Source of the DNA: Taiwanofungus camphoratus
Taxonomy: Eukaryota; Basidiomycota; Agaricomycetes; Polyporales; Taiwanofungaceae
NCBI GenBank assembly: GCA_003999685.1
Contig: CP021231.1
Coordinates: forward strand, 558,001 to 622,000
Reading direction: 5' to 3'
DNA: 64,000 bases
In this document: in pieces, positions 1 through 12,036 of the stretch
Numbering within the stretch: the stretch's first letter is position 1
Layout of the letters: every line of letters starts with the position of its first letter
The notes under the pieces: generated by a model
What the model was told of the DNA's origin: nothing
Databases searched by the model: none
The model's input: the letters and a program-made list of their open reading frames with translations, nothing else
Position numbers and translations under genes: made by a program

Positions 1-2546
1 CACACTCAGTTAGTAGCTCTGTTGGACAATAGCTAATCCACGCACCTAAGCGCCATCCCCTCCCTCAGACTTGTCACCACAAAGGCATCGGCAACAGTGA
101 GCAGAGCGAGGTACTGGCTGAACGTGAGATCCTGCGTATGCAAGAACACGACGGGCTGGTACGTCAGCGTCGAGAAGCGCGAGTTGAGGTGCGACACTAC
201 GTCCGCGACGCCGCCCTGGATCTCGTTCTCCTCCGTCGTCTGAAGGGCCACTTGGATCAGGACAACCTGAGCGATGTGAAAAGACGAGATGAGGAACGGC
301 GTGCGGCAACCGAGGCGGTGGACACACCTTGCCCTGGAATTCGGGGTATTTATCGAGGAAGGCCTCGAATGCCTGGATCTTCTGTCGCACACCCTGATGG
401 TACGAAAGTAAGACGCGCTCAGTTAAAAAAAAGCGTGCTTCCAAAGCGGGCGGCGCACCTGAATGCCATCAAGTTTATCGCGTCCGACAATGAGCTTCAT
501 CCCTGCATACCGCTGTCTAAGCGAGTTGACCCACTCCGCGACCTCTGGATCACGTCTGCACCGGAATGATCAGCCCAACACAATCACGAAGCAGAAAGAC
601 ACGCTGCACCGACTTCTTCTCCGTCAGGCTGCCGACGTCGATGCCCATGGGGAACACGCCCACGTCCACGAAGCGGTCCTCCATCTGCACGCCCTTTGGC
701 AGCGCCTCCGCCGCCAAAATGCGGCTTACCGTCTGCCGAAAATGGCGCGCGTAGTTCGCCGTCTGGAACCCGATCAGGTCGGCGCCGAGCACCCCACGCA
801 GCAGGGCCTCGCGCACGCTCAGGCAGCGGAAGATCTCCGACGACGGGAACGCGACATGCATGAAGAACCCGATCGTCGCCCCCGGCAGCCGCGCCCGCAG
901 CATTGCCGGCAGCAGCATCAGGTGGTAGTCGTTCACCCACACCACGTCCCCGTCCGTGTACGCCGCCGAGATCGCGTCCGCGAACCGCTGGTTGACCGCG
1001 ACGTACTGCTTGAACGCCGCGCTCTCGTAGAACGACTTGGTCTTTGGCGCGTCCGGGATAGCGTAGTGCAGGCAAGGCCACAGCACCTGCGTGCGGGCTG
1101 TCGTCAGCGCTCTGTCCTCTTCTTCGGGACGCAGAGATGCTCACCTGGTGACAGAACTCGTCGTAGCAGCTCGCAAACTCCGCGTCGGGAATCCACACCG
1201 GCAGGCTGTCGCACTCGTCGCGCATCCGCCACTCCATGCTGCGCCTCAGGCCCTCGCGGAACCCGTCCGTGTTCGTCCCGAGCGTGCCCACCCACAGCTT
1301 CCGCCTCAGCCGCGCCCCCATGCTGTCCACCGCGTTCTTCAGCCCGCCGTTGCACTGTCGCCAACGTCAGCAGCCGCCACAGCACAGCACAGCACAGCAC
1401 CGGGACATGCGAAAAGGGACCTACGTGCGGGTTGCTCTCCACGTGGAACCGCTGGCTGCGAGGCCCCGGCTCGTGCCGCGACGACGAGATCGACCGCGAC
1501 GCCGCCCGGTGCCCGCCCCCACGGCTCTGCCGCCGCTGCACCCGCGGCTGCCCCGCGCTGCTGTTCTGATGCGTCGTCTGGTGCTGCTTCCGCACCCCGT
1601 TCTCGTTCGCCCCGTTCCCGTTCGCGCTCGTGAGCGCCCCGATGAGCGTTGGCGGCGCAGGTGTCCCCGTGTTCGACCCCGTGAGGCCCTGGAAGCTCGT
1701 GAACGGATTCCCGGACTCGGTCCGCGGTGTGATCATCGGTGTTGCCTGCCGCGACTGCTGACAGGTGTGGTTAGCGTAAGTGCAACTCGCGAGACCTGGT
1801 CATGACCCATAGGCAATGCATCTAGTTCAAACGAAAAGTCCCCAAATCTCACGCCAGGGGACTGGTGTCGTGACTAAACCTGTGTGACTAACTACAGCCA
1901 ACAAGAAAACGATAGACGCATTTCTGCGAAGTACCGGCACTGGTCAGCACACAGCTTCGTGAAAGCCCATGTGAAAAAAGGAGGCCAGCAGTGATGACCC
2001 CAGACCCCATAAAGTTCCGGCAGGCCACTGAAGATTGAAGCACCTGAATTCTCTGTACTTTCAGAGGATCATGCTGCTGGAGTTTTACAGCACTACAATG
2101 CATTGTGTACATTGGAGAGCAAAGCATGTACACAGAGAGTTCACACGCCTTGGTCATCAGTCCACCGCACATCACTAGAGTTCAGAAATCCAGGTAGCAC
2201 TTTGACAAGAGCGTGTGTGACAGGTGACAAAACTATGGGTCGAAATGGGAGTGCTCGTCCCGGAATGCGAACAGCGGCAGAGCATCTGTAGACAGAGCAG
2301 ACGGAGGAACTGAGAACCGAGACCGACCTTGTCCTTGAGATCCTCGACGATGCTTTTCAGCGGCGCTGTTGCCCTGTGTGGCATGGGCTGTCGGACAGAG
2401 GCCGCGGAGGCGATGAACGACGGCGGCGGCGGGGCGGTCAGCTGAGCGTTCTCATCGGGCGAGGGGGGAGTCGAGTCGCCGGGGACGACGGTGGAGGGGA
2501 GGAAGAGGGAGGCAATGATGATGCGGTGGTGTCGGAGGGAGCTCAT
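1..2546 (-). CDS. Trehalose synthase complex subunit, Tsl1/Tps3-like (GT20), 3' part off window
   Basis: This gene encodes a glycosyltransferase family 20 protein of the trehalose-6-phosphate synthase/phosphatase complex, a cytosolic stress-sugar pathway. Exons read as 2328-2546, 1425-1757, 1145-1354, about 600-1086, 459-about 570, 328-393 and 46-266; the rest lies beyond position 1. The N terminus contains IIIASLFLP, as in yeast Tsl1, followed by a Pro/Ser/Arg-rich low-complexity stretch. The GT20 core then shows WVGTLGTNTD, VWVNDYHLMLLPAML, GFFMHVAFPSSEIFRCL, GADLIGFQTANYARHF, LIQVALQTTEENE and FSQYLALLTVADAFVV. The long N-terminal extension argues for the large regulatory subunit type rather than the short catalytic Tps1. 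The C-terminal phosphatase-like half cannot be seen, so a Tps2-type phosphatase is not excluded. The first intron (about 570 bases) is unusually long for this locus. The boundary between the exons near 570-600 is uncertain; every other junction keeps frame. Confidence 0.88.
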
Positions 2547-4140
2547 CGTGGTCGTGGTCGGGGTCGAAGAGAGGGCTGGCAGCGCGGGGGACGAGTCGCA
2601 CGAGAGAGAAATAAGTACTTGGCGGGGAGAGATGCCAGAAACGTCGGGAGGCCAGCGTTTGTGCGGTGATCAGTCTTCATCGGTGACATCACATGCACGT
2701 GCTCCTCACCGTCTGTGTCCGCCATCATCGTCCGTGTGCCGTCGTCCGTGTCCTCAGCCATAGTGGTGGCAGAGACGAGGCGACGATTCGCTCGATATAC
2801 ACGATGGAGGATCCCGGGCTGTGTTGCTCTCTACGTACTCTATCATGTCATCCTCGCCTGCCGACCGTGTGCCGTTCAACGTTCGTCAGCCCACCTCTCG
2901 GAGGCATCAATCGCTGCCGGGATCCCCAACATGCTTGCTCATCGATGTATGCTGTCCTCCGATTGCAGCCCCCGTTCTCAAGTCCGCCGGTCTCATCGAC
3001 GCCTTCACCCCGCGCGCGTGTGCTCTCGAAATGCCGTTGGCTGCACGCCCTCACCATCCATCGATTCCAGCTTTCCCGTCGGATGGTTGCATAAGGTATG
3101 ACATGTAACATCTTTCAGCTTTCGTTCGTCAGCACCTTCAATGCCCGCGCGATCATCCGATCAGGCTGTTTCGCGGCCACGTGAGGAGCTGGCGTGAACC
3201 CTCCATTCGAGCCTCCCGCGGACGGTGCAGTTGTCCAATACCTCAGCATGCGCCCCTCAAGGTGTCCTGGCTTCGTACGCTCGTGTGCCTGCCGCCAGTG
3301 TTCGCGCGGCAGTGAAGGGTTTCCATCCCATCCCGAGATTAAAGGTGGGATGAATGGCAGTGACTGAAAAAAGGCACCAGTATGGGCAAGGCAGGGGCAG
3401 GTAGACAAAGAATGCCGGAGGGGATGTCAAAGGTACTCCAGCTCCGTGCAGAGTGCGAGCCTGCCCGCTGAAGCCTCATATCGTGACTGCTGCTCAATAC
3501 CCACGCACCGCGACTCACCCTAGAGCGGGGGGCACAACTAACTGCCCTACTACGTAATACTCTATCCGGACTTCATACTGATAGCTACGGAATTGTCACC
3601 ACCATGGCAGCATTCGCAACTGCTCTCTGTCAGCAATGCTCATTTCAACCCTCCGTGTGATAGTGCATCTCAAGTTCCGCTCCCTCCTGTGCAGTATTTG
3701 TCCGGTCAACAGGGGCGATGACCCGTTGCCACCAGTATGAGGGTGTGGGCCAGACGGAACATATTCGGCCAATCTCCCAGGATGGGCAAGTCACTCAGGC
3801 AGAGTTATCAGTAGCCTCAGTTCAACTACGGTTGCGCCTGCTATGATCTTGGGAAAGATAAGGCCACCCCAAAATCGCTGAGGGAGTAAGCCAATCAGGG
3901 CACTAGCAACACACATCCAATGCACCCGAGCGAGCGGGCCGTACCAAGACAGTGCTGTTGCAACGCTAACCCGCATCAGAGAGAACGCGCATTATCGCGC
4001 ATGGGTACAGCAACGGTCAACAGCACGCCGAACGGAAGGCGGCTTCCACAACGCCGGCGAACACGCGCTCAGACACGGCCCAACCACACCCCAACGCACG
4101 CGCCAAACCAACGCAGTCGCCCACCCACCCTCCTCACTCT
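2547..4140. other. Intergenic: upstream of trehalose subunit, downstream of DML1
   Basis: This 1.6-kb stretch is GC-rich. It holds several short open frames on both strands, the best on the minus strand at 3115-3408, but none shows a recognisable domain, codon pattern or splice-linked neighbour. It contains the promoter and 5' leader of the leftward trehalose-complex gene and the 3' flank of DML1. I see no supported gene. Confidence 0.55.
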
Positions 4141-6340
4141 TCACTCCTCGTCCTCGCCCAGCCCGTCGTCCCCACCGCCAGCGCCCCCACCTCCCTCAGT
4201 GCCCGCGTACGCGTCGCCGGCCGACCACAGGCGGTCCCGCAGCTCCCTCAGGTCGTCCATCTCGAGCCCCATCCGCGTGACGACGTCCGCGCGCCGCCGC
4301 CAGCAGCCGTCCACGAGGCCCCCGTACGCGGAGAAGAGGCGCGCCGTGTCCGGGGCGGAGTGGAGGGAGGACAGTGTCCGGACTGAAGGGAGCCCGGAGA
4401 CGCGTGAGGACCGAGGGGATGGCAGATGGGCTGGTGGGGAGGCGAAGAGGCGCGGGAAGGGGCTGGGGAGCGGGTAGGCGGGGGCGTGGACGCTAGAGGG
4501 CCTCAGCATGCTTCATGCGGCAGCAACAAAGCATTGACAGACCTGTAAGGCGCAGGCAGCCCCCTCGCCTCCGTCCACCTATCGAACGTCCTCCTGTCTG
4601 CAGACGAGAACCCCCTTGTGACCAGCACCCGCGAGTATTCCGCCGCTTTGTCCTGCTGCACACGGCCCGGTGTTATCAACAAACATGACAGTATGCGCAC
4701 ATGGGCCACTCACGTCTGCCTCGGGCGGCATAGCGGAGAAATCGTGCATCCGTGCGTCGAACTCGCGCGCGGACACGAGCGGCGATGGGAAGGGAAACAC
4801 GCCTGACAGATGCGCGAAGCGCGTCCGATCGCTGCAGCTGAGCCTGCCGCACATGCTGGAGAGATCGTCCGCGGACCCATTCAGCCTGACGAAGAACAAG
4901 ACCAGGTCTTGAGAGCAGTAAGCGCGAGACGGGCGCACGGGAGCTTACCTGAGAGGGAGGGTGGCGCTCTCGATGTGAGCGGACAGGATCGCCGAGGTGT
5001 GATAGGTGCTGTTGCACTGCTTCGCAAGCAGAGTCGTAAGACGGAGTCGAGAAAGGAGGGTGTATATATATAACACTTGCGTTCAGTGAGGTGCCTTCCA
5101 GCCATTCGCCGGTGGACCACGTCGCGGGAGCTTGTATCGGCACGCTCAGTGTCGACAACTCGTCCAGACTCTGCAGGCACAGCGCGTCGTTGATCGCCTT
5201 CCTTGTGCCCAGGTCCTGTATATCCAGTTGACCTAAGTACCGTGAGATCCACAACGAACTTAAAGCTCACATCATCTGGACCAGACGGTCCAGGAAAGGC
5301 GCGCGACAGTATCGAGAATGTCAGACATGGCAATTTGGGAAATTCGTCGCGGAAGGCCGTCAGAAATGAGTCCGTGAACCCGCCAAAGGTAGCCGTGTCA
5401 TTCATGACTTGGATGCCCTATGTGGTCCAGTCAAGGAGTCGGTCAACACCACTATCATAGCTCGTACCAGTCGACACAAGATGCTTACGCACCTGCAAAG
5501 TATCGCATTCTTCCACAAAGAGTCGGAAGGGCTCTTCCATGAGAGAAGCGTCCTGCATGGCTGCTGTTCAGACCGAGCCGTTCCGAGGATCGAGGTCGAC
5601 GCTCACCGCATTATGGCGCCCAAACGCTGCTTTGCTCGAGCCCCAGTCGCCCTCTGCACTCTCCCAGTCCGCAACGTCCGGCAGGCGCTGCAGCGTTCGA
5701 GGGTGGAAGAACACGCGGTTGTAATCTGACCAGTATCGCACGTCGGAGGGGGACGCCTCTGCTTCTCTGGGCTTGTCACCGAGAGCATTGGATTCTTTTG
5801 CGTCGTCCACCTCCGCGTCGAGACGGGCTTGATAATCACTTTGAGAGATGGGTTCTTGGCGATATTCGACCACGTCACCGTTCCTGAGATCACAGCTTAG
5901 AGCGACGAGACGAGTAGATCGGCTTGTATTTCACCTACCAGAGTTGTCCACCACCCGAGCTCTCGTCGTCGTCATTGTACAGGCCGTTCAGCCCCGAAAG
6001 GGATCCGAAGTTCGCTGTAACGCGACGTTACAAAGGTACTCGTGTGCGGTGGCGTTCCGTGACGCGAAAATCACCTTTCCGATCGAATAACAGCAGTCTT
6101 GGACAGTAAGTCGATTCACCCTCAGATCACGAAAGACGCATATTTCAACGGAACGCATGGATAAGATGACGGTCTCCGGCTACATACCTTTGATGTCGAT
6201 CCCTCCCGGAAGGAAATGTCATGGATCACCTCGGGTTCTTCGTCCTCCTCGTAAGTGAAGTAGCTCTCCTGCGTATTCCAGAAGTGTGTGCCGATGTAGT
6301 TGGACAGCGAGCCGGCCTGAATGTACAGAATCTCCTTCAT
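4141..6340 (-). CDS. DML1: DML1/misato-family tubulin-like protein
   Basis: Eleven exons join in frame to a 535-residue protein: 6188-6340, 6075-6120, 5939-6014, 5607-5883, 5552-5493, 5271-5417, 5081-5215, 4949-5016, 4714-4885, 4543-4655 and 4141-4501. The start shows the misato signature EILYIQAGSLSNYIGTHFWN, then SYFTYEEDEEP, CPRLLLFDRK, NFGSLSGLNGLY, RYWSDYNRVFFHPRT, MNDTATFGGFTDSFL and a GSADDLSSMCGRL block. DML1/misato proteins have a partial tubulin/FtsZ-like fold and are needed for mitochondrial partitioning and morphology; yeast Dml1 is about 475 residues, so this is a normal, slightly long member with an acidic Gly/Glu-rich tail. Intron 7 (5017-5080) uses a GC donor (GCAAGT) with a CAG acceptor; only this choice keeps frame. 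The start codon was chosen because the family signature begins directly at it. Confidence 0.95.
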
Positions 6341-7215
6341 GATCTGCCAGTGAATGATGTCTTCTGGCTATTGTTGCTGCGAAAGAAACTCAGATGATAT
6401 TGTGGACCATATATCGTAGAGGTGAAGGCCGTGGAACTCGGAGTGATCGCCGCTCGCGACCTTGGAAAGTTGGAATCACTGATCGCCTGCCATTTGGGTA
6501 AACCTATGTACAAGGCTAGACTATATACTATCGCTTCACGCGCAATGAAAAATGGTCAGTGAGTGCGAAAGCCTGTCCCAAGCACCACAAACATCATGAA
6601 ACCTCATAAAAATTGGTTGCGGTATAGATACAATAGTATTCTAAAGGCTCATCAAGTTTTGGTATGAAAATATACTAGCTAATTTACGAGATGTAAATGT
6701 GCCGTCGCGAGGCCCAGACATTGTCATTTCCCGACCATGACATGGTGTGACAAAATTTTGCACTGCACTTCCAAACTGCACTCTTCGTCCCTGGATTGTT
6801 CTCAGAAACACTACTCTACACAGCGAAAACTTCTGAGTAGACAGTCGTTTAGCTGAGAATCTTCCTCCGGCCCTAGAGAAACTCCTAGGTCAAAATGTTG
6901 ATCACAGTTATTTCGCGATCTGCCAGAACCCACTGCTTAGAGTTGCAATCGTTCCACGTTTGATATTCCCCTTTCAACTCTGGCATGAACCACAGTACGC
7001 GAATGGTACCGGCGAATGAGTATATTAAAACGCGCTAGGCCAAGGCCGGTATACTGATCTTATTATGGACAAGTCACTTTATATAAATACTCTCCAATGA
7101 TGCATAAATCATGGACGATAGCTCTCGAGAACATGGGACAATTATTGTGGATTTCGTAGATAGAAAGACAATTGAATCACACCGAAACTCAGAACTCCTG
7201 AAGCCATCTTTGAAG
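6341..7215. other. Intergenic: DML1 upstream region and F-box gene 3' flank
   Basis: This 0.9-kb stretch is moderately AT-rich with no convincing gene. It must contain the DML1 promoter next to 6340 and the F-box transcript's 3' untranslated part next to 7215. A short plus-strand open frame from 7111 runs antisense to the F-box gene and is treated as a shadow. Confidence 0.5.
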
Positions 7216-8826
7216 TCAGCATATCGCATCGCGAAACTCTGTGACATGGACTGTGTTGACCATGGACTTCAGGTGGACCAGGATTGGGCCCTTCATCAAG
7301 TCCTCCTCGGTATAGACTTTAAGATTGATGCTGTCCAGCGACTTTTCGTGGGATGCGCGCAGATCGAGAAATGCAAGCATAGCTTCGACCGTCTCTGGAT
7401 CGAAATCTACTCCATCTACGGAAAGCTCTTTCAGGCATGGACATATGAGAGGGTCCATTCCCCAAGTGGATGGACCGGAAAGAACTTGGAAGAGCGAATG
7501 AATGTGGCCACTACCACCCACCACTAAACGCTCCAGCGATGGCAATCGACTGAGCGCATCCCTCCAGTGACCGTCAGTCATATAGTTATGATAGCCAGAG
7601 ACAACCACCGTTGCTAACGGTGAGGCGGAGAAAGTTTCCGCGAAGTCGCTGAACGCGCTAGGCGCGACGATGCCTATGCCCTGCTGATGTCGATAGAATT
7701 CTACTAGCAATCGGGTATGGCCAACGACAGCGGCTTTGAGTTCGATGTGATCATATTCCATGATCAAGCTGAGCGCGTCTGCTTGTGAGAAGATCGGCAA
7801 GGAGCTCTTATCGCGCGGGAAGATGGAAGATAATGGCTCGGTGAACTCGCTCCCTGGATTTGCTCGGACAGGGCAGCTAAGGCTAATGGAAGTGCTGGAG
7901 GGGATAGTGATGTGAGCAAGGAGATGGGCCACATTGGATGAGGAATCGTGCAGCTCCAACCAACGCAGCCTCGGAAGCGATACAACACGTTGATCCATAG
8001 AGTACTTCGTTATTTCATCCAAGAGACCAGGTCCAGATTGCCCGGCTGTCAGGCATTCGAGACGAGGAGCACAACCTTCCAGCATGTCGAGGAAGGAAGA
8101 TAACGAAGGGACTCCCCCTTCCCGGAGACCATACATCTCCAAGCGCGCGACAGAGGAGAATAGCGAGGAATGCCAAGGGACAGCGACGTTGACCAAGAAA
8201 AGGCGTCGAAGACTCGGAAATTGGCAGGAATCAGGTGCAAATTGTGCCTTGAGAGGACTAGATGTCATTCCTAGCTTGAGGACTTCCAGCCGGGGCATCG
8301 GGAAGCCAAGCTGGGAGAGAAACTGTGTCATGGGAAGCTTGGCGGATTCTAAGACGTCCATGCGCCAAATGCGGTGGGCATGCTGGGATAGGATGCGTGC
8401 AACAGTAACAGGATCTTCTACCGGCTTACGGGTAAAGACGTCCACAAGTGCGTTCTTCGAACGCCGCAGGCAAGAACGCAGCAGTTCGAGGCCGTTCTCC
8501 GCGCCGATATTGATTGAGGTCCAGAACGCTTGCGTGGCGAGAGCTGCTGCACGCCAATGACGACATACATGAGTGAGCTGGATCCAACCCATGTAGGGCA
8601 CTTGGTCCTTTACATGGCTGAATATTTCGACCAGGAGCTCGTTGGGAAGACGACTGATGGGAAGTGTCGAATTGCGGAAGGTGTCCAGATTTCTTAGGTA
8701 TTGTCTGACCACCACTCCTGTGGCCACTGACCACTCATGCATCTCCTGCGTAGACAGTCCGGATAGGCATGCAATATCCTCCGATGTCAGCTGGTACAAT
8801 GGACCCTGAAATGCAGCATCCGCCAT
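7216..8826 (-). CDS. F-box protein
   Basis: This is a single-exon reading frame of 536 residues. The first ATG in frame is at 8826. The F-box lies at about residues 57-102, with the core ISRLPNELLVEIFSHV and downstream WIQLTHVCRHWRAAALATQAFW, the hallmark of agaricomycete F-box-like proteins. The remainder is Leu-rich with irregular repeats (for example LPRLRWLELHDSS, FPSLRRLFLVNVAVPW), suggesting a degenerate leucine-rich-repeat substrate-binding region. F-box proteins recruit targets to SCF ubiquitin ligases through Skp1. The target cannot be predicted. This family is hugely expanded and fast evolving in mushrooms. The lack of introns, unlike all its neighbours, is typical of that family. 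It is divergent from the DUF89 phosphatase gene with a 315-bp shared upstream region. Confidence 0.9.
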   Translation of the reverse strand: MADAAFQGPLYQLTSEDIACLSGLSTQEMHEWSVATGVVVRQYLRNLDTFRNSTLPISRLPNELLVEIFSHVKDQVPYMGWIQLTHVCRHWRAAALATQAFWTSINIGAENGLELLRSCLRRSKNALVDVFTRKPVEDPVTVARILSQHAHRIWRMDVLESAKLPMTQFLSQLGFPMPRLEVLKLGMTSSPLKAQFAPDSCQFPSLRRLFLVNVAVPWHSSLFSSVARLEMYGLREGGVPSLSSFLDMLEGCAPRLECLTAGQSGPGLLDEITKYSMDQRVVSLPRLRWLELHDSSSNVAHLLAHITIPSSTSISLSCPVRANPGSEFTEPLSSIFPRDKSSLPIFSQADALSLIMEYDHIELKAAVVGHTRLLVEFYRHQQGIGIVAPSAFSDFAETFSASPLATVVVSGYHNYMTDGHWRDALSRLPSLERLVVGGSGHIHSLFQVLSGPSTWGMDPLICPCLKELSVDGVDFDPETVEAMLAFLDLRASHEKSLDSINLKVYTEEDLMKGPILVHLKSMVNTVHVTEFRDAIC

Positions 8827-9141
8827 GCCTCCCACGCCAGCGATTCGTATGATTTTAACAAAGATTGTCGTTACTTCCAGCCAAAAGAAGATTGGTTAAG
8901 AAACTTGAGATAAAAGACGTGGATAAGAACAGGCTAATATAAGACATACCCCTCAGTACATAAGCTTAGCTTCTCTGCAAGACCCAGTTCGAGCCCTTGT
9001 GGGTGATTTCGCGGTGGTAGTAACGCACGTGGCTGTAGTGTTTGATCAAATTTATAGTCCAAGTAATCTGATCATGACAACATTCGATCATATACACGAC
9101 CTCAAGTGGCCGGTACAAATCTAAGCATTACTTATTTCGTC
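8827..9141. promoter_or_regulatory. Shared divergent upstream region, F-box (-) / DUF89 phosphatase (+)
   Basis: These 315 bases separate two divergent start codons and must hold both promoters. No strong TATA box stands out. Several AT-rich runs are present. I see no open frame of note. Confidence 0.5.
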
Positions 9142-11781
9142 ATGTATACAGCGCCATATCCACCCTACGACTTTACAGACAAGCACAGGTGCGCAAGACC
9201 AGGCGACTTTGAGGATGATTATATCTGACATGACTTCTAGCTTCGCGTAGGTATATTATCTACTCACCCATTACATGGAATTTCACCCTGACCAGTTACG
9301 AGACGGTGCTCAAGCGATGGCCCGTCATATTAACCAGTATAATCGATAACATTTATCGCTTCAATCATAATCTTAGCATCTCAATATCTGAGCCTGGCCA
9401 CGAGGATGTGACTGCTATAGAAGAGAGGATCGCAGAAGGTACAGGTATCATCGAGAAAATCAGCAAGATCAAGTACGAGATGGGGAGAGATCGTCCACTC
9501 GAGTAAGTCTAGCAGTCATGAACAATGCCATATAACGGATCAACCTGCTGACTGCAACGAATGTGTACAATTCGTGTTGTGAAGACCGATTCCCGTTGAT
9601 GGTGAGGCAATGACTGACATTTATAACTCTGAATTGGCTCGTCTCGTGGAGCAAGGCAAGGGAACTTGGTTCACTGCCCCGTGGCTCTATGCAGAGTATG
9701 GTCGCCCATCTCAAAACTTACGTCTGCTGAATTGTGATTTTTAGATGTTATTTGTGAGTAATGTGCTGAAAACCACATAAAGGATTGCCCAGAAGTGTGC
9801 ACATAGGTACCGGCTGCTTCGTTCTCTCTTCGTGCAGACAAAATACTGGCGTGCATATGACCCCTTCTTGGCTCAGAAGCAAGAGACATTCCGGAAGAGT
9901 TCTCAGGCAATTTTCCGTACGTACCCTATCCTAATACCTTCATTTTTATACCGAGTTTCCTTTTCCTACCTGTGTGTACAATGTATAGACGGCTGAGTCT
10001 GATCTGTGATTTCCAGAGCTGGCGACAACTATGCATGAATTGGAACGCGACAAGGGCTCCTTAGCCTCTGACCCTGCTGACTTGAGTGTGATATTCAAGG
10101 AAATGATACAGATGTGCCTTTGGTACGCGCCGGTCTTGGTGTTCAATACCATATTATTGACATTGATACTCCCTCTTCAAAATTGGATGACGGCTGGTGA
10201 TAGGGGAAACGCCACTGTATGATTCACCCTTTCATGCGCACTGCTCAGGGTAGTACTCGAATTGATGTCATGGACAGGATCTATCGATGCTCACGCATAT
10301 GACACACGACGACATCAAGCATCTTCAGTCTGTGGGACGCGATGCCCAAGCCGCTCGAAAGGAGTACATCCTGACCGATGACCAAGACAAGGTCTGGGGA
10401 CATCTCGCCACCCTCAAAGATGCACGTATCGATTTCGTCCTGGACAATGGTAAGCAAACCTCGGTTGACGTAGAAACAGGTGCTAAATGGTCTTGACCGC
10501 GTATTGTGAAGCTGGATTCGAGGTAAGTGTGATTTCCTCTGAAGCGACTATAAGAGGGGCCAACAGCCTGTATATAATACACGGCGTCCTCATATATTCT
10601 TCAGCTGTTCACGGACTTCGTCTTTGCCGACTTCTTGGTGACCTACACGCCCCACGTCTCCCAAGTAGTCTTCCAGTACGCTCCGCCTCCATATATAGCG
10701 GATCTCGCCGTGACTCATACCATCTGAACTTTCATGACCGCCAGCCCGAAGCTGATCCCTTGGTTCGTCTCCGACGTGACTCCTCCCGACTTCAAATCCG
10801 CCATCAACTCCCTTCTCTCACCCACTTTCTTCCCGGATGCGCAGCCAGACACGCAGACATCGTCGCTAAGCCACGATCCGAGTACGGTCCCCCCGCCATC
10901 CGACCTGCCTGATGCGCGGAAGCACCTGCGCGCGATGGTCGAGCGCTGGTCGTCGTACCTCGATTCCGGCGTGTTCTCCCTGTCGGTGCCGCTGGAGACC
11001 CCGTTAGGCGCGTCTGACGTGAAGGCGAGTCTTCCAGTCTCGGGTGGTTTTACACGGCAATGAGATTTGGCCATGCCCCGTTTCGTGCAGGCCAACTTCT
11101 GGACCTCCCCCTATCCGTACTGGAATATAGAAGAGCTGGGACCCGAGGTTTACAACGGGCTGAAGGACAGCGGTCTAGTCGTTTTAAAGGTGCGGGAACT
11201 ACGTTCTGCCTTGCTCGGCATGTCATTGAAGCAGTCCTTTGCGGCAGGGTGACCTGAAGTAAGTGCGGATACCAATGCATTCTCGTGTCTGTATTGATGA
11301 TGGTACACAACGATAGTTTCCGCAAGTACGTGATACTTCTCTTATACTCTAGCTTGCCGACTGACCACTTTTGCAGACTGACAGGCGACGTGAAGTGGCC
11401 AGCGTCCACGCCATTCGAGACCGCAATCGGTATGTCACAACCTTGCCTTAATGCAGCTTCTAAGCTTCTTACCCATCACCGTCTCAACGACTTCTCGAAT
11501 CTTGCCACTTCGTGTTCATTACCGTCTGATCGCAACTGACGACTTCTCTTGCACAGGGCCTCTCGCAGGCTCCTTCCCCATCCTCAGCCTGCGCACGAAC
11601 AAAGCGGACGTAGTCGTTGCCGTGGATAAGGACCTAGCGGACAGACTCGATAAGAGCGGGGAGAGGTGGCGATACAGCGGAAAGTACGTGCTTCTTGTGA
11701 TGCTCTGGTCTGAGAAGGTGATTTTGATGGACGTGGCGTGACAGATATGCGCTGGTGCTGTTCCTGCCAAAGGCTCAATAG
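9142..11781 (+). CDS. DUF89/ARMT1-type damage-control phosphatase, 17 exons
   Basis: Exons: 9142-9188, 9296-9502, 9585-9695, 9745-9753, 9807-9916, 10017-10122, 10204-10216, 10278-10449, 10512-10522, 10605-10675, 10745-11018, 11091-11189, 11248-11258, 11317-11325, 11377-11429, 11557-11683, 11745-11781. They join in frame to 488 residues. Exon 11 could instead end at 11024 with a GC donor. Family motifs are clear: KRWPVILTSIIDNIYR, TWFTAPWLYAECYLYRLLRS, MIQMCLWGNATDLSML, DFVLDNAGFELFTDFVFADF and SLRTNKADVVVAVD. The Asn/Asp residues of GNATDL and VLDN match the metal site of this family, and RTNK matches the RTxK motif of subfamily III (yeast YMR027W, human ARMT1). Such enzymes are metal-dependent phosphatases acting on sugar-phosphate-like damaged metabolites; the human one was also described as a carboxyl methyltransferase. 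Five exons are only 9-13 nt long, each restoring conserved residues, which makes the model unusual but strongly constrained. Confidence 0.93.
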
Positions 11782-12036
11782 AAGACAAAGACGTGTCGGT
11801 GGAAATTAGATGTTTTGCGACTAGAGAAGAGATAAATGAAGTCGCGTATCCTATGCATGCTGTGAATATATGACGTTCTTCCCAAGTGACATCCTACAAA
11901 ACATTGTCCAAGTTATGACTGGCAGGACATATCGCACGTCAAACTCAAGACCGTACAGTTGTGTACTTCTACACCGCAATGATTTCACAGAGTCCGCTCA
12001 TAGCCTATGCAGGCAGATGTATATGGTCAAACCTCT

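Noticed and set aside
463-1569. Long plus-strand open frame of 368 codons
   Set aside because: It lies antisense to the trehalose-subunit exons, is Arg/Pro-rich as expected from reading GC-rich coding DNA backwards, and has no domain.
3920-4477. Plus-strand Ser/Pro-rich open frame
   Set aside because: Shadow of the DML1 last exon, whose minus-strand frame is confirmed by splice continuity.
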